Assembly (NCBI RefSeq): GCF_014698305.1
Contig: NZ_JACJST010000004.1
Location: 124,001-188,000, forward strand
Source: Anabaena lutea FACHB-196
Lineage (GTDB): Bacteria > Cyanobacteriota > Cyanobacteriia > Cyanobacteriales > Nostocaceae
Reading direction: 5' to 3'
Length of the DNA: 64,000 nt
The translations under genes and the position numbers were made by a program. Position 1 is the stretch's first letter; each line of letters opens with the position of its first letter. Below are positions 55,818 through 64,000 of the stretch, piece after piece. The notes under the pieces were generated by a model. It had not been told where the DNA came from. It made no database searches and was given only the letters and a program-made list of their open reading frames with translations.

Positions 55818-57176
55818 CTACACATTTATTGGTTGTCTAGTTTTCACTGGTTGATAATGTCCATTACTTTCAATTGGTACAGATGGAATAGTTTCTTTTC
55901 CTGTAATCAATCTTGCGCCACGATTGCGGGTAAAATAACTCCACAACCATTGAATCATGACAACTAATTTGTTATCAAATTCAATCAGGAAGTAGATATG
56001 AATGAATAGCCAAACAAACCACGCGAGGAAACCTGTAAGTTTAATAAAACCTAAATCAACAACTGCGGCGTGTTGCCCAATCATTGCTAAACTACCTCTA
56101 TCCACATAATTAAATTGTGGTAATGTTTCACCTTTCAGGCGTTTCTGAATTAGTTTAGCTACATATTCGCCTTCTTGCATGGCGACTGGTGCAACTCCAG
56201 GTAAGGGTTTATTATTTTGATGGGCAAAATTTGCTAAGTCACCAACTACAAAAATGTTGGGATATCCTTTAATACTCAGGTCTGGTTCAACGATAACACG
56301 CCCGGCGCGATCGCTCTCCACTCCAGTTCTTTCTGTCAAAACTTTCCCCATCGCCGAGGCTTTCACTCCCGCAGCCCACAATACTGTTTTCGCAGCTATC
56401 TGTTTAACATCATCACCTTGTTTGACAGTCACAATATCATCAGCAATATTTGTCACCAGGGTTTTTGTCTGGACATTTACGCCTAATTGTGTTAAAGAAC
56501 TTTCTGCTTCTTGAGATAATTCAGGGGCAAAAGGTGGGAGAATGCGATCCATCCCTTCTAAAAGTAAAATTTGCGCTTCTGATGTATCGATGTTGCGGAA
56601 ATCTTCTTTGAGGGTTTTGGTTGCCAATTCTGCGATCGCACCAGCCAATTCTACACCTGTTGGGCCACCACCAACAATTACAAAAGTTAACCAAGCACGC
56701 CGTTTAGCTGCATCAGTTTCTTTTTCAGCGGCTTCAAACGCCATAAAAATCCGCCGACGCATTGCAATTGCATCTTCCACAGTCTTCAAACCGGGTGCAA
56801 ATTCTTCCCAGTTATCTTTGCCAAAATAGGAATGCTTCGCCCCGGTGGCGAGAATTAACGTATCATAAGGTACTACTTCGCCACTGAGAATTACCTGTTG
56901 TGCATTGGTGTCAATATCATTGACTTCACCCAACAGCACTTTTGTATTTTTACTTTTGCTGAGAACAGAACGCAAAGGTGAGGAAATATCCGCTGGAGAC
57001 AAAGCACCCGTAGCTACTTGGTACAAGAGTGGTTGAAATAGATGAAAATTGCGTTTATCAATCAGGGTAACGTTGACATTAGCTTTAGCTAGGCTTTTTG
57101 CCGCATAAAGTCCACCAAAGCCACCACCAACTATCACTACCTGATGTTGTGGGTTATGATCATGTAAATCAACCAT
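55818..57176 (-). CDS. ndh: Type II NADH dehydrogenase (NDH-2)
   Basis: 452 residues. FAD Rossmann motif GGGFGGLYAAKSL (from residue 17) and NADH Rossmann motif VGGGPTGVELAG (about 167-178). The C-terminal segment is hydrophobic (FLAWFVWLFIHIYFLIEF), for membrane binding. NDH-2 transfers electrons from NADH to plastoquinone without pumping protons. ATG 57176. The REP-RAYT unit sits right at its 3' end. Confidence 0.93.
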   Translation of the reverse strand: MVDLHDHNPQHQVVIVGGGFGGLYAAKSLAKANVNVTLIDKRNFHLFQPLLYQVATGALSPADISSPLRSVLSKSKNTKVLLGEVNDIDTNAQQVILSGEVVPYDTLILATGAKHSYFGKDNWEEFAPGLKTVEDAIAMRRRIFMAFEAAEKETDAAKRRAWLTFVIVGGGPTGVELAGAIAELATKTLKEDFRNIDTSEAQILLLEGMDRILPPFAPELSQEAESSLTQLGVNVQTKTLVTNIADDIVTVKQGDDVKQIAAKTVLWAAGVKASAMGKVLTERTGVESDRAGRVIVEPDLSIKGYPNIFVVGDLANFAHQNNKPLPGVAPVAMQEGEYVAKLIQKRLKGETLPQFNYVDRGSLAMIGQHAAVVDLGFIKLTGFLAWFVWLFIHIYFLIEFDNKLVVMIQWLWSYFTRNRGARLITGKETIPSVPIESNGHYQPVKTRQPINV

Positions 57177-58506
<1,330 letters not shown>

Positions 58507-58775
58507 TTTTTGGAGAATTGGGAATTGGGAATTCTTTACCTATAGAACTAATATTTGGTTTTTGAAATATACGTAGGGTGGGTATTGCCCACCTTATCGT
58601 AGTTTTTATAGGCGTACAAAATCACATCTTCAATAATGATGTAGAAAGCTAAAAAATAGTTTATTTCATTTGCATAAAATCTCTGGGTAATGAAATGATA
58701 GAGTTATAATAGAGTTATAATTGATTTTTGCGCCTTTGCGTGAGACTAATTCATCCCTTCATTCACCAAAGCCTC

Positions 58776-59555
58776 CTATTCTTCATCATTACCAAAATCA
58801 GGTTCAACACCAAGAGCGCGTAATTGTTCTGCTAATCTTTCTGCTCGTAGTCTTTCTTTATCTGCGCGTCGTCTTTCTCGCTCACCTTGTTTTCTTTCCC
58901 GTTCTTCAGGTGTAAGAATCCAGTTACCTAAAGAATCATACCAGCGTAACCATTGTCGTTCAATGCCTTGATAGACACCTGGCCACAGTCCTAAACCTAA
59001 TTCAATATCATTTAACCAAACACGCAGTTGATTAATTTCCAATTCAGAATAACTACTTCCCTGCAACTGAAATGCTCTTAACTGGTCATTGTAGCGATCA
59101 AAAACTATATAATAAGGTACTCTTAAAACTCGTTCGTAGACTTCCCACTTAGTTGGAGGTTGACTAGCATCTCGTAACGTTTTCCCTAAATCTTCTTTTT
59201 CAGTTCCGGGTGAAATGAATTCTACCACCACAAAAGGATTAACGCCTTCTTGCCAAACCACATAACTCAGACGCAATTCTTTTTGTGCATACAACCTTGG
59301 TACATCAACGGCCGCGAACCAGTCAGGACGTTTATACCATAATGGATGATGGACATCGTAGTAAAGATTTAAGTCTGTGGCAATAAATACCTGATTTTCC
59401 GGGAAGTTAGGCGGACAAAAAGTTTCTCGTAATAACTGAGGTTGTAAAAGGTGAAATTCGTCTGGCAAACCGGGTTCCTCTGGGTTTTCACTAGGTAGGT
59501 CATACATTGTTGGGAGGAATTCCTTGGCAGAACGCGGCGGGTCTGTTTGATACAT
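58776..59555 (-). CDS. Uma2 family (DUF820) putative endonuclease with charged C-terminal tail
   Basis: 259 residues, the longer type of Uma2 protein. Core: WYKRPDWFAAVDVP (active-site Asp), PFVVVEFISPGTEKEDLG (Glu and partner residues), and VYERVLRVPYYIVFDRY. The C-terminal tail (about 215-248) is almost all Arg/Glu/Leu and would form a coiled coil. Function unknown. ATG 59555. Confidence 0.88.
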   Translation of the reverse strand: MYQTDPPRSAKEFLPTMYDLPSENPEEPGLPDEFHLLQPQLLRETFCPPNFPENQVFIATDLNLYYDVHHPLWYKRPDWFAAVDVPRLYAQKELRLSYVVWQEGVNPFVVVEFISPGTEKEDLGKTLRDASQPPTKWEVYERVLRVPYYIVFDRYNDQLRAFQLQGSSYSELEINQLRVWLNDIELGLGLWPGVYQGIERQWLRWYDSLGNWILTPEERERKQGERERRRADKERLRAERLAEQLRALGVEPDFGNDEE

Positions 59556-59674
59556 AACTATGGCGTAGGTGACAGGGAATAGAGAATAATTACCAATATT
59601 TTATCAAAATTGCCATCAATAAATTCTTCCCTGACCAAATATTTGCTTACAAAGATGGAGTTAAACATGTTGAT

Positions 59675-60904
59675 TTACTGTTTTTTAATCAAATTATTGA
59701 AAGTAGAAGCAGTTTCTTCAGGTTTTCCAGACGCAGGAAAAACTAAAACACTCTTAACTTCTGAGTTATCTAATAATGCTTTTAAACGATGAAATTGTGG
59801 TTCACTAATAGCAATACCATGATAATTTTTCACATAATTTAATTCTTCTTGAAAATTAGCATCATTATAAACCTGAATAAAGACTCTATCCACATTCCAT
59901 TTTTCCCAATCAGCCGCAAAATATCGTTTAGCCCAATAAGGGTTATGATGACAAATATCAAAACTAACGGTTGAATTAGCTTTTTTCATGCCAGTAATCA
60001 TTTGCTGCACAAAAGCAGTTAACTTAGCAGTACGGTCTACCTTTCCTGGTAATTCAGCATGATAACCTAAATAATCATCCCATTGCACAGCATCAATTTT
60101 TGGATACCGCTGCACAAATTCTACTAAAATATTTTTAAAGAAATTCGCAACTTCCGGAATTTCTACATCAAGCACATAATGTTCTATGGCAGGATAGGTT
60201 TTATCTACACCAGGAACAACCCATTTCTTCTCAATAGCTAAATCAAAAATAGGGCTATTTTTATCTATTTTAATTCCTTTTTCAAAATAAGCGTGAACCT
60301 GCATTCCTTGTTTATGTGCTTCATCAATTAACCAATCTAACCATTGATATTGAAACAGATTTGGACAACTTTTATAACCGAGAGTTTGCTGCATCACCTT
60401 ACTATTGTACATAGTACAACCATTACCCCAAACACCATGAATAATAGTATTAAATCCTTGAGCGCGATAATAACGCACTCTTTCACGAATCGTTTTTTCA
60501 GTAGCATTATTAGTAACTTGGTAGCGACTTAAATAAATGCCTCTTATGGCTTTTTTCTGCCAAGAATTTACAGGTAATGGTGTTGTTTTTGGTATGCTGG
60601 TTTGACTCGGAGTTGGTTGATTATTAGGAGTAATTTTAGCAATACTGGATATCGCAGGAGAAGGACTTTTTGTAGGAGTTGCTTGAGGTGTTGGGGCAAT
60701 AATTGGTGTAGGATTTGCTGTAATATTTGGTGTAGAATTGAAAATAGGATTAGTGATTTGTTGAGCTTGAGATACAAGTTTACTTACATCTATATTGTTT
60801 CTCTGGGTAAACAACCAATAACCACCTGCAAAAATAATTATGATCACAGAAAAGGGAATATTGGCACATCCACATCCACTTGGTTCTTTTTTCTTGTCAG
60901 ACAT
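59675..60904 (-). CDS. Membrane-anchored family-10-like glycoside hydrolase (GHL10 type)
   Basis: 409 residues. A short Cys-containing N-terminus is followed by one membrane helix (about 17-34). A Pro/Thr-rich linker (about 55-112) leads to a TIM-barrel domain (about 118-405) beginning IRGIYLSRYQVTNNAT and carrying IHGVWGNGC, VQWDDYLGYH and FDICHHNPYW. It resembles GHL10/DUF-type putative glycosyl hydrolases; the substrate may be a cell-surface glycan. The active domain should be periplasmic. ATG 60904. Confidence 0.8.
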   Translation of the reverse strand: MSDKKKEPSGCGCANIPFSVIIIIFAGGYWLFTQRNNIDVSKLVSQAQQITNPIFNSTPNITANPTPIIAPTPQATPTKSPSPAISSIAKITPNNQPTPSQTSIPKTTPLPVNSWQKKAIRGIYLSRYQVTNNATEKTIRERVRYYRAQGFNTIIHGVWGNGCTMYNSKVMQQTLGYKSCPNLFQYQWLDWLIDEAHKQGMQVHAYFEKGIKIDKNSPIFDLAIEKKWVVPGVDKTYPAIEHYVLDVEIPEVANFFKNILVEFVQRYPKIDAVQWDDYLGYHAELPGKVDRTAKLTAFVQQMITGMKKANSTVSFDICHHNPYWAKRYFAADWEKWNVDRVFIQVYNDANFQEELNYVKNYHGIAISEPQFHRLKALLDNSEVKSVLVFPASGKPEETASTFNNLIKKQ

Positions 60905-61105
60905 AATGATTGGCTAGTTTTTAAAACTATTAATATTAAATAGTCATTGAGTCAATTAAGAATGAGATACAGCTTAGGGTATGTAATTTACGGTTAAGAG
61001 TCAAAAATCTTAACTTTACTTTACCTAAAAAGGTAACTAATTTATTTTATCTACCACGATATTTACCAAATCAAGTTAATTTTATTTTCTCTTGTCTATA
61101 TCAAT

Positions 61106-61873
61106 TTATAAATTAACGTTCAGAAATTGGCGTATTTTCATAACTACGTATTTTACACTTTTTTCATCTGTATATTCTAGATGAATGGGAATTTCTTTGC
61201 CATCTTTTATAAAAATTACCGCCCGATAAAGCCTAGAATATTTAACTCGCTTGTCTTGAATATAAAAACGGACAATCTCTTCTAGCGGATATTCAATAAT
61301 TTTATTACCACGCAAACCTTTACGTTCTATCAATACCTTATTAATACTCTTATAAAAAGTGCAGATGCTTAAAGGTGATGTTGCTAAAAAAGCACCAACT
61401 CCTGAGAGAACGAACGCTAACAAACTAATGTAAAAGAGATAAATACGTCTATTTTGTGTCGCTACAAAGAAACTTTCCCCAGAGTTGATAAAACTATTTA
61501 CCTTAATAATAAACTTCTCATTTTCTTGATAACTAATATTAGGTAGTAGAGAAAATTCTCCAAACCTACTCACAATAATAGTCTGATAGCTTCTACTCCC
61601 CTTACTACCAAGTATGGTCTTGATATATGCTTGTTGAGGATCAAATATCTTGACTTTTTCCATGCTTCCCACCAAAGTAAAACGTTTCAATTCGCAGTTA
61701 ATTTCTGGAGGTGCGGAACGAGTACAGGTGAAACGGAGGGAAGCAAAATCGAAAAATATGAAATAAATCCAAAAACTCAAACCACCTATAAATAATAAGC
61801 TTCCCCATAACCAGTTCATAATTGGTTGGTGCTTGACTACTAATCTAGTGTGCGTTTCCTCTACAACTTTCAT
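61106..61873 (-). CDS. Uncharacterised membrane protein
   Basis: 255 residues. Two N-terminal or central hydrophobic segments (about 17-40 and 144-165), with a beta-rich part between them and a C-terminal domain IEYPLEEIVRFYIQDKR that looks PH-like. No family named. ATG 61873; divergent from the methyltransferase gene. Confidence 0.6.
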   Translation of the reverse strand: MKVVEETHTRLVVKHQPIMNWLWGSLLFIGGLSFWIYFIFFDFASLRFTCTRSAPPEINCELKRFTLVGSMEKVKIFDPQQAYIKTILGSKGSRSYQTIIVSRFGEFSLLPNISYQENEKFIIKVNSFINSGESFFVATQNRRIYLFYISLLAFVLSGVGAFLATSPLSICTFYKSINKVLIERKGLRGNKIIEYPLEEIVRFYIQDKRVKYSRLYRAVIFIKDGKEIPIHLEYTDEKSVKYVVMKIRQFLNVNL

Positions 61874-62063
61874 CAGTGTTTGTGTATAGAATACATAACC
61901 TATAAATAGAGTATTCCCTTTTTATTCAAGTAACTTATCACAGAGTTTTATATTCTCCCCTCCTGACTTTATTGTCATATTTCCTCTTCTTTGAGCTACC
62001 TCAAAGACAACATGATAAAATTCTGACAGATTGGGGATAGAACAGATACAGAGGGTCAAACAA

Positions 62064-62840
62064 ATGACCAACACTATCCCCAACTTCTCAACTGCTTCTG
62101 GACACCAAGTTTTAGCAGCAGCAGGTAAAAAATATCTGCGTCCCGGTGGACGCATAGCTACAGAAAAATTATGCCAATGGGCGAATTTTCAACCAGGTGA
62201 GACAGTTTTAGAATTAGCTTCTAGCTTTGGTTATAGTGCTATTTCTCTGGTTCGACGCTACCATGTAAGGGTATTGGGAATAGAAAAAAATCCCGAAAGT
62301 GTCGCTAGTGCGCGTGTGAATATCCGCGTTGCTGGCTTAGAAAATGAAATTGAAATTATTGAAGGTGATATTTTCCACCTGGATAAAATACCAGGAAAGT
62401 TTGATTACGTTTTCGCTGAAGCAATTCTGACAATGCAGTCCCCACCGGGGAAAGCCAAGCTGTTAACAGAAATTCACAACCGACTGAAACCGGGAGGTAA
62501 ATTTCTCTCCCATGAATTATTAGCTAATGACAAAGAAGTAGAAATTAGTGCAGATTTAGCCAAAGTAATTCGAGTTAATTCTACACCTCTTTCAGCAACT
62601 AACTGGATTCATGTTTTTACACAAGCAGGGTTACAAGTACAGACACATGAAATCGGTGCTATGAGTTTACTGAATTGGTGGCGAATGTTGCAAGATGAAG
62701 GCATTATCAACACTATGCAGATTTTCTGGAATATCTTAACACAGCCTGCTATCCGCCAACGGGTTTTAGAAATGCGTTATGTTTTCCATAAGTATCAGCA
62801 AGAACTAGGCTACATCCTTATATGTGCTGTTACTGATTAA
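62064..62840 (+). CDS. SAM-dependent methyltransferase
   Basis: 258 residues, class I Rossmann methyltransferase. SAM motif I is VLELASSFGYSA (about 47-58), followed by GIEKNPESVASAR and EGDIFHLD. The substrate is unknown. ATG 62064 has GAGGG eight bases upstream and is preferred over the frame start at 62031. It is first of three closely spaced plus-strand genes (cupin next, then an unknown protein). Confidence 0.88.
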   Translation: MTNTIPNFSTASGHQVLAAAGKKYLRPGGRIATEKLCQWANFQPGETVLELASSFGYSAISLVRRYHVRVLGIEKNPESVASARVNIRVAGLENEIEIIEGDIFHLDKIPGKFDYVFAEAILTMQSPPGKAKLLTEIHNRLKPGGKFLSHELLANDKEVEISADLAKVIRVNSTPLSATNWIHVFTQAGLQVQTHEIGAMSLLNWWRMLQDEGIINTMQIFWNILTQPAIRQRVLEMRYVFHKYQQELGYILICAVTD

Positions 62841-62877
62841 TATCTTGACACTTTGGAAATTTTACTCTTACATTGAT

Positions 62878-63204
62878 ATGAGTTCTACTGTCACCCAACT
62901 ACGAAAACAAATTGAATATCCCCGTGCGGGAGTTTTAAGCAAGGTGTTAGTAAAAGATACAGCTTGTCAATACACACTCTTTTGTCTAGCAGCTAACACC
63001 GAAATATCTGAACATACCTCTACGCGCAATGCTACTGTCAATGTCTTAGAAGGTAGAGGTTTACTAACTTTATCAGGGGAAAAGATTAAATTAGAACCCG
63101 GCGTTTTTGTTTTTATGCCTGCTAACGCGCCTCATGCTTTACAGGCTGAATCTAATCTATCATTCCTGCTGACACTTTCTGAAAAAGCAGCAGATATTAA
63201 TTAA
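62878..63204 (+). CDS. Small cupin-domain protein
   Basis: 108 residues, single cupin barrel: TEISEHTSTRNATVNVLEGR is motif 1 and PGVFVFMPANAPHAL is motif 2 (His in NAPHAL). The first motif keeps one His only, so metal binding may be incomplete. Start ATG 62878, 37 bp after the methyltransferase stop; the longer frame from 62824 overlaps that gene and is unlikely. Confidence 0.82.
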   Translation: MSSTVTQLRKQIEYPRAGVLSKVLVKDTACQYTLFCLAANTEISEHTSTRNATVNVLEGRGLLTLSGEKIKLEPGVFVFMPANAPHALQAESNLSFLLTLSEKAADIN

Positions 63205-63225
63205 TTATTTTTGGAGAGTTGCAAA

Positions 63226-63714
63226 ATGTCATCACTAATTTCTACCTTTACCCAAAATTTAGCTTTTTCTGCACCAGAAATAGAAGCAATTCTTTCCACA
63301 CCTTTAAATGAGGTACTGAATTCACCACAATTAAAACAAGAATTAGACAGTTTAGATATTAAATTGCTGCGAGAAACTTTACCCACAGCAGGTGCAGTTT
63401 TAGCTACACATTTACCACCTTTTTATAACTGGCTAAAAAATGAATTAGGAGTTCAGCGTGTTCCTGATAGTCCTGATCATACAACAAAATGGGTAGTTGG
63501 TTTTCTCAATAATCAAGAAAGTATCAATCACCTCGTTGAGTTACATCGTCCAGTTCCACACGCAGCTTTAGAACAGGCTGTTCCTCGTTTGGTTGGTTTA
63601 TTTGATGGTGTGGAAGATATTACAGTACGTAAGGAATGGGAAAAGGCTGTTGCTGCACTTTGTTTGGTTTTAGTTGTTGATGCCCGTGAACAAGAAAAAC
63701 TTGCCACAGTATGA
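63226..63714 (+). CDS. Uncharacterised helical protein in the methyltransferase-cupin group
   Basis: 162 residues, helical, no signal peptide. Features such as LPPFYNWLKNELG and VELHRPVPHAALEQAVPRL are not a motif I can name. ATG 63226 has GGAGAG eight bases upstream. It lies 21 bp after the cupin stop, so the three genes probably form one operon. Confidence 0.6.
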   Translation: MSSLISTFTQNLAFSAPEIEAILSTPLNEVLNSPQLKQELDSLDIKLLRETLPTAGAVLATHLPPFYNWLKNELGVQRVPDSPDHTTKWVVGFLNNQESINHLVELHRPVPHAALEQAVPRLVGLFDGVEDITVRKEWEKAVAALCLVLVVDAREQEKLATV

Positions 63715-63724
63715 TAATTGTTTT

Positions 63725-63741
63725 GGTGGGCAATGCCCACC
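63725..63741. repeat. GGTGGGCAATGCCCACC palindrome
   Basis: Same 17-bp palindrome as 4177-4193; it touches the stop codon of the partial minus-strand gene and might serve as its terminator. Confidence 0.7.
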
Positions 63742-64000
63742 CTACTCAATGTTTCCATCTGCAATATCGTTTAATTTATGAATATCAATTATTGTGATTT
63801 CTCCACCTCGATGATAGGCAATTGTAGAGTTGATACTTTTAATTAACCGCACACATTCTTCATAGGTAATGCCAATACTTCGCGCCATGCGATAATAAGA
63901 TAAACTTTCTTTTAACCTTTCACCTTTTGGCGTGGTTTCGGTTCCCGATGTAGTTGCAAAATATTGAATTAATCTCGCAAGTCGAATAATTGCCCTTTCG
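63742..64000 (-). CDS. Partial gene of unknown function (5' end outside window)
   Basis: The last 86 codons of a minus-strand gene: an open frame ending TAG at 63742-63744, with helical text such as ERLKESLSYYRMARSIGI and EITIIDIHKLNDIADGN. Codon use looks coding. No family recognised from this fragment. Confidence 0.55.
   Translation of the reverse strand, partial: ERAIIRLARLIQYFATTSGTETTPKGERLKESLSYYRMARSIGITYEECVRLIKSINSTIAYHRGGEITIIDIHKLNDIADGNIE

Noticed and set aside
61922..62155. 77-codon minus-strand open frame
   Set aside because: Overlaps the start of the methyltransferase gene on the other strand; composition is that of an antisense shadow.

Overview
The window is chromosomal DNA from a filamentous cyanobacterium, most likely order Nostocales. 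The evidence is a light-dependent protochlorophyllide reductase, a plant-type [2Fe-2S] ferredoxin, biliverdin reductase, a CrtO-type carotenoid ketolase, two CYP110-like P450s, glycolate dehydrogenase subunits, frequent GCGATCGC (HIP1) octamers, AT-rich spacers, and many short palindromic repeats of the kind that crowd Nostoc/Anabaena genomes. Species cannot be named from the sequence alone. There are no rRNA or tRNA genes and no CRISPR array that I can see.

Layout. 0-12 kb: hisF (cut by the left edge), ruvB, a DCC-family protein, gcvP, a truncated porin N-terminus, a GxxExxY gene embedded in palindromic repeats, an azoreductase behind a duplicated operator-like palindrome, an SDR/RmlD-like reductase and a TPR protein. 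12-27.6 kb: por, a membrane pentapeptide-repeat protein with a decayed partial copy beyond a COQ4-like gene, a GAF-LuxR regulator, a DUF6220-like protein with a rhodanese, bvdR-map, petF, a SpoIID/LytB protein, sulfiredoxin, Dps, an HTH-GrpE-like protein, and a convergent STAS / REC-PP2C pair. 28-30 kb: small genes I do not recognise.

30.2-36.8 kb is the most unusual part. It is an array of small, mostly minus-strand toxin-antitoxin or polymorphic-toxin units: a papain-fold toxin with a putative immunity gene, Uma2, MazEF-like, orphan YgiT, truncated HigB with HigA, VapBC-like, HicBA with a frameshifted HicA, ParDE, and a small HTH protein. The units are separated by seven direct copies of one ~110-bp non-coding repeat that I find nowhere else in the window. 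The repeat carries an 8-bp closing stem, and most copies end in a hairpin 7-20 bp from the stop codon of the neighbouring minus-strand gene. It looks like a cassette array, but it has no integrase and does not have the attC layout.

37.7-52 kb: a divergent phosphoketolase/transketolase-like enzyme, two small genes with double-glycine leader-like N-termini (possible secreted peptide precursors), a 3 x 112-bp periodic repeat, glgA, and a lipid/carotenoid oxidation neighbourhood (P450, DUF2993, crtO, saccharopine-dehydrogenase-like protein, antiporter, second P450). 52-64 kb: glcE-glcF, a REP-associated transposase between inverted REP palindromes, a type II NADH dehydrogenase, ilvC, Uma2, a family-10-like glycoside hydrolase, an unknown membrane protein, a methyltransferase-cupin-unknown group, and a gene cut by the right edge.

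Start codons were moved from the longest possible reading frame wherever a ribosome binding site or family alignment argued for an internal start; each entry says so.
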